Shown here: positions 44,041-55,438 of the stretch, piece after piece
Layout: every line of letters begins with the position of its first letter
Position numbering within the stretch: position 1 is the first letter of the stretch
Source of the DNA: Lycium barbarum
Lineage: Eukaryota; Streptophyta; Magnoliopsida; Solanales; Solanaceae
Direction of reading: 5' to 3'
NCBI RefSeq assembly: GCF_019175385.1
Contig: NC_083339.1
Coordinates: 49,652,282 to 49,716,281 of the forward strand
Length of the DNA stretch: 64,000 bases
Notes under the pieces: generated by a model
The model's database searches: none
What the model saw: only the letters and a program-made list of their open reading frames with translations
What the model was told of the DNA's origin: nothing
Translations under genes and position numbers: made by a program

Positions 44041-44789
44041 TTAATGTATATTATCAAGTTTCCTTTATGTGTAAATTCATGTTTTTATCTTTAAAATGGA
44101 TTCATTACTCTTAGTATATGGTTAGTCTCTTAACTTCTTAATAATATCGATGGATTAACCGGTAAATCCCTAGGTATCGAGGCTTTGAAATTGCCCAAAT
44201 TATAAAAGGGACAAAATGTTAGTCATGTCAGAGGTGTGATTAAAGAAGTAGTTATTAAGAACAAATGTTAAGAGAAAGAGATGAACAAAGTAAGAAAAAT
44301 CCAGACATAAAAAAAAGGGGAGAAAACATAGAAACTTAGTGATGTAAAGACTAATGCATGATGAAAGGTATTTAAGGAGTACCGAGTAGGATTGTTAACA
44401 TTCTGATAAACACAAAATTTTATTAAATATTTCCTTGTTGTAAAATTATTGAAAAATTATATTGGAAAATTATTATATATATGTTAGATTGTGAACCCAG
44501 TTGATATTATATACTGTGATTAGTATGTCCCAAAAAGAATGTCACATTTCTATAAGAAATAATCTAACTTTAAAATCTTTGTTTATCCCTTAATGCAATG
44601 ATTTATGGCCACATAAAGATTTGTTTTAGACCACAAATTTAAAAAAAGAATCGTTTCTTTTTTAAACTTTGTTCCAAGTTAGATGGTGTCACATAACTTG
44701 GGACAGAAAAAGTATATTAACTTGAAACCGTAATACGAACACATAAATTTTAAATCGTGAATCCGCCTTTTATACATAAAGACTTAGTA
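44041..44789. other. AT-rich border and intergenic sequence
   Basis: No gene is visible. 44100-44260 (cgatggattaaccggtaaat, then cctaggtatcgaggctttga) may still be viral leader or host sequence; I cannot decide. The rest is featureless. Confidence 0.35.
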
Positions 44790-45076
44790 GCCGTTTGGCC
44801 ATAAAAATTATTCACTTTTTTTCAGAATTGTTTTTCACTTTTTTTTACTTTTAGGCGTTTGACTATAAATATTCGGAATACAACTCCGGAGTTGTATTCC
44901 GGAATACCAAAAATAAGAAAAACTTGTTTTTTTAAAAAAATTCACTTTTTTCACTTTTTTACATTACATTTCACTAAAAATAACAATTTCAAAAACTATG
45001 ACCAAACACAACTCCAACTTCAAAAATTCCCAAAAAAGTAAATTTATTTTTGATATCTATGACCAAACGGCACCTT
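44790..45076. mobile_element. MITE, about 285 bp, hAT-like ends
   Basis: The left end agtagccgtttggccataaa and the right end (reverse complement) aaggtgccgtttggtcatag form terminal inverted repeats. A palindrome aactccggagttg sits in the middle at about 44880-44893. There is no coding content; the small ORF at 44859 is an artefact. Confidence 0.7.
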
Positions 45077-45925
45077 AATAAAAGAAAAACGTGACTTCCT
45101 TTCAACCAATTAATTAATACTAACACTTTTCAACTGGTCCAGACAAATTTATTGTTGGTTTAGAATAAATCCAACTCTGCTCTGTAGCTAGGCTACTCAT
45201 TATTTAGTTGACAATATATGTTTTGGACATGATTGATGGAGAAGAGGGATCTAAAAAACAATGATTTAGCAGTGAACTATAGATTCCAGTTCTCCAAATA
45301 TTTCAGCAAAAATAAAAAGACAATAATGAATAGTGTAACATTTTCCAACAAGTCATGTCAGTAATAATCCTTTTTGTCATCCTTTACTTTTGAGGTCAGC
45401 AATCTTAATGAATTGTTACCTAGAGAATTCTTTTAAGTATTTTAATAATATAAAAACAAAATTGTCAGTTTATAATAAAAAAAAATAGATTTTTATGATT
45501 AATGGAATTGGATTAATTACAATAAGGGGATTGCATGGGGTTCTCGAAGGAAGAAACAAATTATGGGGGTCATGTCAGTTTGAAGAAAAGTTTCTGAAAT
45601 GGGACTTGTGATTTCTCACCTTTTGATGTGAGCTGTTATTTGCCTGTAGAGTAGTCCAAAGTCTAAACAAACTGCTAAATGTGGTCCCTTCACGACCGTT
45701 AGAAGTTAGTGTTAGGCCCTACGTTTAGAGGCAAAAGTAAACATCGTGGAATACGACCCCCCCCCCCCCCCCCCCACTTTGTTTAGTGCCTTTTGGGACT
45801 GTTACTAAGGTTTCTTATTAATGAGTTCTGCTTAATTACTAACTACTATTTCCGATCATAAGATGAATATAGCGAGAGAAGGATGCTTAAACGAATGTGT
45901 AAGCATATTTGGAGATATATAGAGC
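45077..45925. other. Intergenic stretch with poly(C)
   Basis: No gene recognised. A poly(C) run of about 19 occurs at 45757-45775. The remainder is AT-rich. Confidence 0.5.
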
Positions 45926-46103
45926 CAGGGGCGGAGCCAGCCCTTCGGGTGGTGATTCGGCCGAACCCAGTAACTTTTATCCGAATCATATATTTGTATT
46001 AAAAATTTTGTCAAATATGTACAAATTATTAATTAAGAACCCAATAACTTTAAAAAATTAGAACCCCGAACCCACAAGCTTCAAATCCTGGTTCCGCTTC
46101 TGT
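45926..46103. mobile_element. Short MITE (about 180 bp)
   Basis: Left end ccaggggcggagccagccct and right end tcctggttccgcttctgtat are inverted repeats. This is a well-known solanaceous MITE pattern, in which 'gggttcggggttct'-like text lies inside. Non-coding. Confidence 0.7.
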
Positions 46104-46108
46104 ATAGA

Positions 46109-46386
46109 GGAGCCTGTTTGGATGGGCTTAAAATAAGCAGCTTATAAGCTGAAAACAGTTTATAAGTAAAAAAAGATTAAGTTGGGGTAGGCTAATTTTT
46201 TTTTTTTTTTTTACTTATAAGTTGTTTTCAGCTTATAACCTGTTTTAGATAAGCTAAGCCAAACGGGTCCAATTATTTTTTTGGGCTTATTTTATGCACA
46301 AAATGACTTTAAGCTGGTCAGCCAAACACTCAAAAAAGCTGAAAACAGCTTATAAGCAACTTATAAGCCAATCCAAACAGACTCAT
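46109..46386. mobile_element. Foldback MITE (about 278 bp) of 'cttataagc' type
   Basis: gcctgtttggatgggcttaa at the left pairs with ttggattggcttataagttg read from the right end. The arms share ...agcttataagctgaaaacag over about 45 bp. Copies of the arm motif also occur in the centre (46203-46245), suggesting a nested or duplicated arm. Confidence 0.75.
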
Positions 46387-46424
46387 AATTAGAAACAAAA
46401 TTATATGTCGTATAGTGGGAGTGG

Positions 46425-46680
46425 ACTCCGTGGCAAACGAGATGAGACAAGCAAGACTGAGATAATTCGGGTATGTGAAGATGAGGTGCACATATGCGCC
46501 AATTAGGAGGTGTGAGAGGTTGACTGTAGAAGGAGTAATGAGAGGTATGTGATTAGACAAGACATGACATAACTTCAGCTTATTGATAAAATAACCCTAG
46601 ATAAAAAGTTATGGAAGTCAAGAATTAGGGTAGAACGTTAGTAGGTAACTGAGTGTTGTCGCATTTTATTAGACCATGAA
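46425..46680 (+). pseudogene. 3' end of a LINE (RTE-like) reverse transcriptase
   Basis: Frames give MRQARLR-stop-FGYVKMRCTYAP, RRCERLTVEGVMRGM and later the WRSRIRVE-like segment. This is the conserved C-terminal stretch of plant LINE/RTE reverse transcriptases (RLRWFGHVxRR...RCExL...GRGRPKKTW). Several stops and shifts are present. Only the terminal about 80 codons survive, as usual for 5'-truncated LINEs. Confidence 0.6.
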
Positions 46681-48459
46681 AATATAATCTGTTCAAATTT
46701 GAACAGATTATTATTTATTAATTCAGTCTATGTTTACCCGCTTAATTTAGATCATCTAAAAGTTGGGCTGAGATACTATCCAAATAGATACAAATTTAAT
46801 TATCTATGAAAAACTTTGTCAAAATATTTTTAATTTTTATTTTACTAATATAAAATCATAATAAAGAAAAAATATTTTATTTTAAATAAATTATTATAAA
46901 ACAAAAAAAAAACTTGGCAAGAGTTTTTTTTTTTTTTTTAAATAATTGTATTTTATTACATAGGGAGTAAGGGAGGAGGAAAATGGGGGAGGGGATTACA
47001 ACCCTCACCAATAAGGTGAAAAATCAGATAGCTACTAGATCCCAACACTTCGCAAAAGTTAAATTTGTTGGGTTATGACTTTTTATTTATTCCATTTGAA
47101 CCGATTAAATTCAACTCAACCCCCATTTGACCGTCAGTTCGATTTTGGATCTTGTTAAACAGTTGGTTTGAGCTATATTGCAAAACCGTGTCTACAGTAC
47201 TCTGCTTCACCATCCAAATTGACATGATACTGTTTTACTTCACCTTCCAAATTTTGCACTCATTTTTTAATAAAGTCTTGTTTAATATAAATTTTATCAT
47301 ACTTTTCAAAATCTAATTTTATATGGTATTTTCTCTATCAATAATTATTTTTGACTATTATTGTAATATCTTTTAATTATCACTAGCATAACATATAAAT
47401 CAAATTATTAGCGTTTTAAACTATGTGGTTAACAAATATCACCATATACGTGTATTTATGGACAATCTTTATCATCATATTCAAGTTACTGCTTTGGAGT
47501 TTTACATCGGAAATTCAAATCTGAAGGAAAGATCTTTGGGTAAAAAGATAAAATACAATCAGACCTTCCTATAACAATTTTATTTGTTCGAACTTTTTGT
47601 TGACTTTAAGCAATTAATTAGTTGCTATATACCTAAAAAGTTTTTAAATTTTATTGGGCCATTATAAATTAAAAATCACCCAAAAAACTCATTTTTCAGT
47701 TTTATGCTAATATAAGATAATAAAATACTCACTTTTGAAATCTCAGGATATTAATATTTCAATAATTAAAAATTTTAAAAGAGGCAATACAATACTAATA
47801 AGGTAAAATGAGTGAACAACTGGTAGAATATAAAAATCCCCAACTTCATCTTTTAATTTCTCCTATTCCAAGTTAGCAAGAATTTTTCATGTTCCTAATT
47901 TCTCTAGAACTTACCAAATTTATTAAATTATATCTCCAACAAAATATACTAAATAGACTAATTTCTAGTTTAGAATAATATAATAAACATACAAGTATTT
48001 GAGTAATGTTATTATAAAGAGGTAATTTTAAAAAAAATGCATCATTTTAACCATGGATGTTAATAAGTAAAAGTTGTTACAGAGAGTAGAATATAATACA
48101 TGAAATTAATTTTAAAGAAAAGTACATATGATAATGAATTGACATTATTGAGGATAGCCATTAATAGAGATGTTGATTGTATTTAGTTGTGAAACTTAAT
48201 TATTGGGGTAACTAAACAAGGGGACACCCATATATTACGAGGTCTACTTTTTTTTTTTCAAGAATATCATCATTCAAGAAGCAGTAGACTTTAATATGCT
48301 AGAACAAGAATCATCATCTTTGGAATAAATGTCTCCACTCTTTTTTTCTTTCTCCCATCCCTATATTAGTTGCTTCGTAAAAGTGCTAATCTCAACTGTT
48401 CTCGGCGTTATTCTCGCAATCTTCTCATTTTTGGTCTGCGGTTGGTAAGAATTAACATT
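46681..48459. other. AT-rich intergenic stretch
   Basis: No gene recognised. At 46925-46942 a (T)n opens a piece (aattgtattttattacatag ...tcaccaataaggtgaaaaat, to about 47060) that looks like the 3' end of a poly(A)-tailed retroelement on the minus strand; this is tentative. The rest is AT-rich without repeats I can define. Confidence 0.4.
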
Positions 48460-48893
48460 TTTTTGCGTGTCCCTTCTTCTGGGGTGATCTTGCCCCTCAA
48501 ATTAGTGTTCTTTAATTTTTATTATTCACCTAATACTTCGAGGTTTTGAATTTAAATTCCAGTTTAATAAAAAAAAAAAATTACAAGACAGAGGTTTGGA
48601 TTCGCAAGATAGAATTTTGCCTTCAAAACTCTGCCTTAAGGCAGATTATAAGGCTAAATTTTGCTTGAAGGTAAAATTCTGTATTCTGCCTTAAGGCAGA
48701 ATTTTGCCCAAATCTCTACCTTAAGGTAGAATTTGAAACTCTGTCTTGCGATTTTTTTTTTAATTTGTGACTGAGCGGGGATTCAAACTCGAAATCAAGG
48801 GATTCTAACGAAGGGCAAAAACTAAAGACCACCAATTTAATGGCAAAAATTAAAGACCACCCCAAAATAAGGGCATTCCTGTGAATTTGAGAA
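48460..48893. mobile_element. Foldback element with T-arm-like ends, copy 1
   Basis: The two halves are inverted copies. tacttcgaggttttgaattt on the left pairs with the right-hand gagcggggattcaaactcga, and tctttaatttttat pairs with aaaaattaaagaccacc. The centre is built of tctgccttaaggcaga-type palindromes. Related elements are at 57179-57621 and 63284-63737. Confidence 0.65.
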
Positions 48894-49679
48894 AAAACAA
48901 ATTACACATAAAAATCTTGACGTTTTAACCTATAACACACATCTGTAAATAATACATAGACATCTCTTCTTCATGTTTTGTGTGAAAATGAACGATATGA
49001 ATTGAGTTTGAGTTATATGTATATACTGATAGTGTAAACTCTTTTACATTACCAGTATAATTTAACTAATTATAATATGTTATATTATTTTATTTTTTAG
49101 CATATAAGGCATAATAAGGGGAGTTACTTGTCATTATAAGTCTACTTAATAAACTTGACCATATGAGATTTTTTAGGGAAAAATACGCGATGTGGCTAAC
49201 ATCCAAAATGTATTAACAATACATAACTATAGTTTCAAAAAATTACGAAATATAGCTACATTTTGGGTTTTGTAGTAAATAAACAATACACGCTTAACTG
49301 TATGTAGCTGATACAGTACACCCTGATACAACTCTTTCGCGCGCATTCAGCTGATACAGTATGCGCCTGATATAACTGTATACCTACCTGATACAGTAAC
49401 AGTAGCTATGTTTCGTAAATAGATAAATTATAGCTAGATTTCGTAATTACACTCTAACTGTAGCTATTTATAAAATTTTATGATTTTTTGCAATGCTAAT
49501 GCACAAAACGTACATTCGTTTAATTTACTCCCACAAAAAGAAAAGACAGGCAAGATAGAAAAAGATATTTTTTATTAGTTAGGCCATGGCCCATGATGAA
49601 GAGAGGTCCTTTTCTAGATGCTTTAGGGACATGTTATGTTTGTCATGTTTCAACTTTCGATGGGAAATGTTTTTTTTTT
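48894..49679. other. Intergenic stretch with one MITE-like piece
   Basis: About 49175-49500 (ggctaacatccaaaatgtat to aaaattttatgattttttgc) contains 'tagctac' and 'gatacagtaca' words in inverted arrangement, typical of a solanaceous MITE. No gene; the 67-codon ORF at 49586 has no recognisable domain. Confidence 0.45.
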
Positions 49680-50458
49680 TCGAAAGTCATAGATGGACTA
49701 CTGAACTTGTCATGATTTTTTATTTAGACTCCTTAACTGAAACGTTGATCATCTGGACCCTTGAACATAAGATAAAATGTGTCATTTGAACCCCTCGTGC
49801 CAGCTGGGCACACGCGTGAACTGCAGTGCGTAAAACAGAGCGTGAGTTACCAAATTTTTTCCTTTTTTAAAATTTTTAATCATTAAAAATTAATTTTAAC
49901 AAAAACTCTATTTTAAAATCTATTTAAATAATTAAAAAAATTTAAAAACCCAACCCATCCTCTCTGATAGCCCACTTCACCGCCGCCACTGCCGCTGCTG
50001 CCTCCCCGCCCCCACCACCTCCGCCACCACTTCAAAATCTATTTAAATAAATCTCCGACAAAAAACAGCACCATTTTTTTAATTACTTAAATAGATTTTG
50101 AAGCAGCGGCGGTGATGGGGCAGTGGCGGCAGTGGCAGCGGTGAAGTGGGCTATCGGAGAGGATGGGTTGGGTTTTTAAAATTTTTTTAAATTATTTAAA
50201 TAGATTTTAAAATTAATTTTTCTTAAATTAATTTTTTTTGTTGACATGGCTTATTTTTATTGGTCAGATATTCCATGTCACTGTTCTATTTTTCCATGTC
50301 ACTGCAAGTGGACTACACGGGTGTGCCCAGCTCGCACGAGGGGTTCAAATGACACATTTTATTTTATGTTCAAGGGTCTAAATGATCAATATTTCAGTTA
50401 AAGAGCTTAAATAAAAAATCAGGATAAATTGAGAGTCCACCTATGATTTTGACCTTTT
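49680..50458. mobile_element. Long foldback element, arms of about 350 bp
   Basis: aaagtcatagatggactact at the left pairs with gagtccacctatgatttt at the right. gaacataagataaaatgtgt pairs with acacattttattttatgttc. tgccagctgggcacacgcgt pairs with gtgtgcccagctcgcacgag. cgccactgccgctgctgcc pairs with ggcagtggcagcggtgaagt. A transcript would fold into a near-perfect hairpin of several hundred base pairs around a loop near 50050. There is no transposase. Confidence 0.8.
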
Positions 50459-50744
50459 TGTTTTAATAAATAAAACCATTTTTGGCTTCTACAATGAACG
50501 TGAATGAAACATTCGAGGGTCTAGTTATTTCAGAAGTGATGTTTAGAACCAAATTGGATTAATGTCACATCATTGAATTAAAGAAAAAGTAATATTTGAC
50601 TTGTTGAGACATGCTTAGTAAGATACCTTTTGTAACCATATAAGTATGATACCTTTTGTAACCATATATTGATTTGTTTGGAACCACTAAAATTGGGAAA
50701 ACATCCCATATGAATTCCAGTTGTTGTCTTTTTTTTTTTTTTTT
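50459..50744. other. Intergenic spacer with poly(T)
   Basis: No gene. A direct repeat 'agataccttttgtaaccata' occurs twice at about 50620-50665. A (T)n at 50728-50747 abuts the copia LTR and probably includes its target site. Confidence 0.5.
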
Positions 50745-50909
50745 TTTAGGAAATCAATCCGTGATCTGTATTAATGTATGAAAGTCATTATATACAAAGT
50801 AGGTATCTCACTAGCAGCATAATACTAGGCTAAATTATAAGACCTAATTACTATACATAAGGAAGAGAATATTTACAATATTTACGTAGACTTATTACAT
50901 AGTCTATCA
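50745..50909 (-). repeat. 3' LTR of the Ale-like copia element
   Basis: On the plus strand tttaggaaatcaatccgtga...catagtctatca. The expected first bases TG read TT, probably a mutation beside the poly(T). Confidence 0.85.
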
Positions 50910-50922
50910 CACCCCCGCAGTC

Positions 50923-52129
50923 GAAGCGGGAGGATGTCGTACGCTTAGACTGTCCCTGAAATAATCAAAGAGCACGCGCGGAAGACCTTTAGTGAAGATG
51001 TCTGCGATCTGGTAACGGGACGGGACGTGAAGAACACGGACTTCTCCATGGGCAACTTTCTCACGTACGAAATGTATGTCCATCTCAATATGTTTAGTGC
51101 GTTGGTGCTGAACTGGGTTACCTTATAGGTATATGGCACTAACATTATCACAATAAACCAATGTAGCTGTCCGGATGGGACAACGGAGCTCCAACAGAAG
51201 GTTGCGAAGCCAACAGGACTCAGAGACGACATTAGCGACGCCACGGTATTCGGCCTCGGCATTGGACTTAGACATAGTAGGTTGCCGTTTCGATGACCAT
51301 GAGAGGAGATTATCGCCAAGGAAAACACAGTAACCGGATGTGGACGGCGAGTGTCCGGACAACCACCCCAATCTGCATCTGTATAAAAAACCACAGAGGC
51401 AATGGAGGATTTGTACAGATGGAGACCAAACTCAATAGTACCTTGAATGTATCGGATTATGCGTTTAAGAGCATGCATATGTGCAACCTTTGGATCATGC
51501 ATGTGAAGGCATACTTGCTGAACCGCATAGGAGATATCTGGTCTTGTGAATGTAAGGTACTGCAACGCGCCGGCCAACTTGCGATATTGTGTGGGATCAT
51601 CACAAGAAGGTCCGGCCGTGGCACCAAGTTTGGCTTTGGTGTCGACCGGTGTCTGACTCGGCTTACAGGAAGTCATGCCCGCACGCTCTATAATATCTGC
51701 TGCATAATTTTTCTGAGAGAGAAACATGCCGTGTGAAGTCCGGGTAACAGCAATACCCAAAAAATAGCTTAAAGGACCCAAATCCTTTATAGCAAATTCG
51801 GCACTAAGCAGAGACATGATGGATTTTCTGAGGGCATCTGAAGAAGCTGTGAGAATAATATCATCAACATATAGCAGAATGTAAGCAGTGTCAGAACCTC
51901 GACAATAAATAAAGAGAGAGTGATCAGATCGGCTATGTGAAAAACCAATAGTAGAGACATAGTCTGCAAAGCGTTGGAACCATGCACGGGGAGCTTGCTT
52001 AAGTCCGTACAGCGATTTCTTCAAAAGACAGACATGATGGGGATGCTTTAGATCCTTAAACCCAATAGGCTGATGCATATAAACAGTCTCATTAAGATTA
52101 CCATGTAAGAAGGCATTCTTGACGTCCAA
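50923..52129 (-). pseudogene. Copia reverse transcriptase and RNase H (C-terminal half of pol)
   Basis: The long open frame at 52129-50945 starts at [20 protein letters not shown]. It contains [12 protein letters not shown] and the catalytic [13 protein letters not shown] near 51880-51840, so the YVDD box is intact. RNase H begins near [16 protein letters not shown] frameshift near 51330 moves its rest ([27 protein letters not shown]) to another frame at 51371-51126, and the last part ([21 protein letters not shown]) runs to about 50945. RT/RNase H copies element RNA into DNA. Damage is limited, in line with a fairly young insertion. Confidence 0.9.
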
Positions 52130-52670
52130 CTAATGAATGGGCCAAGAGTGTGCGAGTGCAATGCTCAAGATAGCGCGAATAGTATCCGGTTTGACAACCG
52201 GACTGAAAGTATCGTCGCAGTCAACTCCAACCTGTTGAGACCTGCCATCACAGACAAGACGGGCTTTGTGCCTCTCAAAAGAACCATCAGATTTCTTTTT
52301 ATGACAAAAAATCCACATAGAACGAATCAAATTCACATCAATGGGACGTGGAACCAACTCCCACGTCTTATTTTTAATTAGAGCATTATATTCATCAACC
52401 ATGACAGCTTTCCAATTGTGGTCATTTAGAGCACTTCTAGGATTTCGTGGGATAGGCGAGATGGTGGCAATGTTTAAGTTAAATGGTTGTTTGGGCTTGA
52501 AAATCCCATGTTGGCTTCTAGTGACCATGCGGGTGGGCTGCTGGGCAGGCACGGGTGGGGCAGTGGGGAGAGGCTGTTGGGCAGTGGCCGTGCGGGCAGA
52601 CTGCTGGGCAGTGAGGGGGGAGGGGGGGCGGCCTGCTGAGTAGTCACGGGTGGAGCAGGAGGGGGGAGGA
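52130..52670 (-). pseudogene. Copia RT N-terminus
   Basis: 52552-52130 encodes VTRSQHGIFKPKQPFNLNIA and WKAVMVDEYNALIKNKTWEL, then ERHKARLVCDG and YDDTFSPVVK-like text (here CDDTFSPVVK). It ends at a TAG (52130-52132) directly before LDVKNAF, so a single nonsense change splits RT. Upstream, 52553-52670 is a low-complexity linker rich in proline/alanine, with (G)n runs that cause shifts. Confidence 0.85.
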
Positions 52671-52671
52671 G

Positions 52672-53663
52672 CTACTGGGCAGTGGGGGGGTCGGGTTGTA
52701 CCGAGGGAACGACGTGTGGAGTAGGCTGCGACAGAAAATGCAGGGTGTATGGAGAAATTCCATGGTCCAAAAAATCATAAGATGTTTGGGTTTTAGAGTG
52801 CAACTTTGAGAAGGGAAATTGAGTTTCCTCAAAGATGACATGCCTTGATATGATGATTTTGTTGGTGGATAAATCATAACATTTATATCCTCTATGATTC
52901 AACGGATAGCCCAAAAATACACACGGGGTGGATCTTGCTTGCAACTTATGAATAGTTGTAGATGGGAAAAGTGGATAGCATAGATACCCAAAAACCCGGA
53001 GATGAGAATAGGAGGGGGTTCGTTGATAGAGAACTTGCGTTGGTGATTTATACCCAAGGACTTTGGTGGAAAGGACATTAAGGAGATATGTGGCCATTTG
53101 GAGAGCATGATGTCAAAAGGAGGGGGCATGGAAGAGTGGACAAGAAGAGTTCGCACTATGTTATTAATGGATTTAATTTTTCTTTCCGCTTTGCCGTTTT
53201 GGGGAGAGGTATGAGGATAAGAAAATCGAAAATTTAAACCATTGGAGGTGCAAAAAGATTGAAAATGCCCATTAGCGAACTCCCGCCCATTGTCACATTG
53301 AATGTTTTTAATGTCTCTTTCGAATTGAGTCCGTATTAATGCCTTAAAAGATAGAAAAGTGGAATAGACTTGGGAATTGTTAGAAATTGGAAAATTCCAA
53401 AGAAAATTACTATAATTAGCAAGAAAGAAAACATAATAGCGGTGCCCATTAGAACTTAAAACAGGAGATGTCCATAAATCACTATGAATGATATCAAATG
53501 GCATAGTAGTAGATGACAATGAATCATAAAATGGAAACTTAACATGTTTCCCCAAAGGACAAGAAGTACAAAAAGAAGTTCGGGCCCTATTATAGTCAAT
53601 TAAGGCATTACTACAAAGAGAACTAAGGATAGCTTTCCTGGATGGCCGAGTCGGGAATGCCAC
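52672..53663 (-). pseudogene. Copia integrase
   Basis: 53663-52899 holds the zinc-binding end (CTSCPLGKHVKFPF) and the rve core: FDIIHSDLWTSPVLSSNGHR, DNGREFANGHFQSF, HTSPQNGKAERK. The catalytic D-D-E residues are recognisable (D of HSDLW, D of CDNGREF, E of GKAERK). A frameshift near 53090 moves the C-terminal part to 53097-52672 (SPTQVLYQRTPSYSHLRVFG, CVFLGYP). Integrase inserts the DNA copy into the genome. Confidence 0.88.
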
Positions 53664-54148
53664 AAGCTAGGTGATGCGGCAATGAAGGTGGATGGTGGAG
53701 TGGTCCGTTTTGTGGCAGTGATAGGATACAATTCCCCGGTGCTCTCACATCTCATTAGGCGTCTCCCCGTCGGTAAATCCTTCACAGAAAACCCAAGAGG
53801 ATCAAACTCAACAGAAACATTATTGTCCTTAGTGAATTTACGTACGAAAATAAGGTTTTTAATGAGTTTTGGAGCATGCAAGACATGTTGGAGACGTAAT
53901 TGGGGATTAGGTGGGGGTAGAGATGTATGACCATAGCCACGAATTGGAATAGTGCTACCATTACCAACAATGATTCCAGAATTATTGCTCAAATTAAAAT
54001 AAGACGTGAGAGTACCTGAGTTGGCAGTCATGTGGGAAGTCGCTCCGGTGTCCATGTACCAATTATCATCCGGTTGATGCATGGACAGAGTGTGCATGGC
54101 TGCCTCCACGTCTGTTGGAGTGTACCCAGAATACGTCGGACCATGCAT
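53600..54148 (-). pseudogene. Copia protease and GAG-pre-integrase
   Basis: Protease motif WYMDTGATSHMTANSG lies near 54060-54015, with catalytic D-T-G-A. The flap-like IIVGNGSTIPIRGYG follows, and then LWHSRLGHPG of the GAG-pre-integrase domain at about 53672-53643. A shift near 53640 leads into integrase. The frame overlaps gag because of an earlier shift near 54240. Confidence 0.88.
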
Positions 54149-55152
54149 GGAATAGGCCTACTGAGGCCGTGGACCCGCACCGAGAATGCCGCTGCCGGGC
54201 CGTGGTGTGGTGGGACGCTGCTGCCACGGTCTAGTCGGATACGGGCATGGGGGCAGTGGCCATTGCCGGGGCGGCCAGGCTGGCCAATAGTAGCCCCCTG
54301 CCAGTGGCTGTCCCGTCGGCCACTGGCCGTGGCTGGTCTGTCCGCCGCCGCCGAATTTCCCGCGGTTGGTGTTGTTGTTGTCCCCTTTCCCTTGTTCCTG
54401 TTGGAATTCCTGCCACGATTATTATCACGACGGTTAGTTGAATTGGTGTTGCCGCCAGGTGGCGGGGAGGGAGTATCATTATCAACAAGCAGAGCCGTGG
54501 GACTAGAATCGCGGGCACGTTCCTTGGCTGCGGCGTCTTCGAGCTTGAGTCTGGAGCACACTTCAGAGAAAGAGGGCAGCACATCCTTCTGCTGGATGGT
54601 GGTAACAAAGTGTGCATATGTCTCCGGTAAGCCTGCAAGGAGGCGCAAGACCAGACATTGGTCGGACACCGGCGACCCCACGTTGGCAAGCTGATCCGCG
54701 AGAGACTTGAGCCTATTATAATAGGCCATAACTGAGCCGAAGTCGGCCATTTTTGTGGTGGTGAGCTCGGTTTCAAGGTACGCTGCCCTTGAGTGCTTGT
54801 TGTCTTGGAAAAGTTGAGCAACTCGATTCCAAGCCTTCTCCGCAACATCATCCGCCACGAGAATAGAGGTAAGAATATCATGGGATACGGTGGCGTATAT
54901 CCATTGAAGGACCACCGCATCTAGTCGTTTCCAGAGCGGAAGATTAGCCGCCTTCGTTGCGTTGTACGCGGTGAGTTCAGTGGTGTCAGTTGGTGGTATG
55001 ATGTGCTCAAGTACGGAGTGGACACATGCTAGAACTTTAAATAGTGTCTCCCATTCGTGATAATGGCCGATTTCCATGTCTAGAGTGATTGGGATTAAAG
55101 ATTTCACATTCGTGACGGTTAAAGCAGAATGAAAATTTTTGTTGTCAGCCAT
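54028..55152 (-). CDS. Copia Gag
   Basis: An ATG at 55152 opens MADNKNFHSALTVTNVKSLI. The capsid-type gag domain runs to about residue 215: YHEWETLFKVLACVHSVLEH, WKRLDAVVLQWIYATVSHDI, LETELTTTKMADFGSVMAYY, LRLLAGLPETYAHF. A basic asparagine/arginine-rich stretch follows. The zinc knuckle expected near 54260 is not legible, and a frameshift there means the last about 80 residues of this frame are not gag. The start is supported by the primer site and leader just upstream (55260-55153). Confidence 0.85.
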   Translation of the reverse strand: MADNKNFHSALTVTNVKSLIPITLDMEIGHYHEWETLFKVLACVHSVLEHIIPPTDTTELTAYNATKAANLPLWKRLDAVVLQWIYATVSHDILTSILVADDVAEKAWNRVAQLFQDNKHSRAAYLETELTTTKMADFGSVMAYYNRLKSLADQLANVGSPVSDQCLVLRLLAGLPETYAHFVTTIQQKDVLPSFSEVCSRLKLEDAAAKERARDSSPTALLVDNDTPSPPPGGNTNSTNRRDNNRGRNSNRNKGKGTTTTPTAGNSAAADRPATASGRRDSHWQGATIGQPGRPGNGHCPHARIRLDRGSSVPPHHGPAAAFSVRVHGLSRPIPCMVRRILGTLQQTWRQPCTLCPCINRMIIGTWTPERLPT

Positions 55153-55273
55153 TGAAGAGAGAAGAGGGAGGAGAAAGGAGGGGGGGCGGCTACGGCTAGG
55201 GTTAGGAGAGAGGGAGGTGGACGGCTAGGGTTTTGGATGCTAGGGTTTTTAGGAGAAACCTAGTCTGATACCA

Positions 55274-55438
55274 TGTAGGAAATCAATCTGTGATCTGTAT
55301 TGATGTATGAAAGTCATTATATATAAAGTAGGTATCTCACTAACAGCATAATACTAGGCTAAATTATAGGACCTAATTACTATACATAAGAAAAAGAATA
55401 TTTACAATATTTACGTAGACTTATTACATAGTCTATCA
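55274..55438 (-). repeat. 5' LTR of the Ale-like copia element
   Basis: On the plus strand TGTAGGAAATCAATCTGTGA...CATAGTCTATCA. The primer-binding site complement (tctgatacca) lies directly before it at 55264-55273. Confidence 0.9.

Larger units (their letters stand above)
50745..55438 (-). mobile_element. Nearly complete Ty1/copia element, Ale-like, 4.7 kb
   Basis: 165-bp LTRs lie at 50745-50909 and 55274-55438, with 7-8 differences (about 4-5%). On the minus strand the 5' LTR is followed by TGGTATCAGA (55269-55260), the standard initiator-tRNA-Met primer site. A purine tract GCGGGGGTG precedes the 3' LTR. Domain order gag-protease-integrase-RT-RNase H is the copia order. Short LTRs and the gag type suggest the Ale/Retrofit lineage. 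The target duplication cannot be resolved because the left flank is poly(T); CTTTT follows the right LTR. Confidence 0.92.

Noticed and set aside
54032..54694. 220-residue plus-strand ORF in the copia element
   Set aside because: It is the antisense shadow of GC-rich gag; gag on the minus strand explains it.
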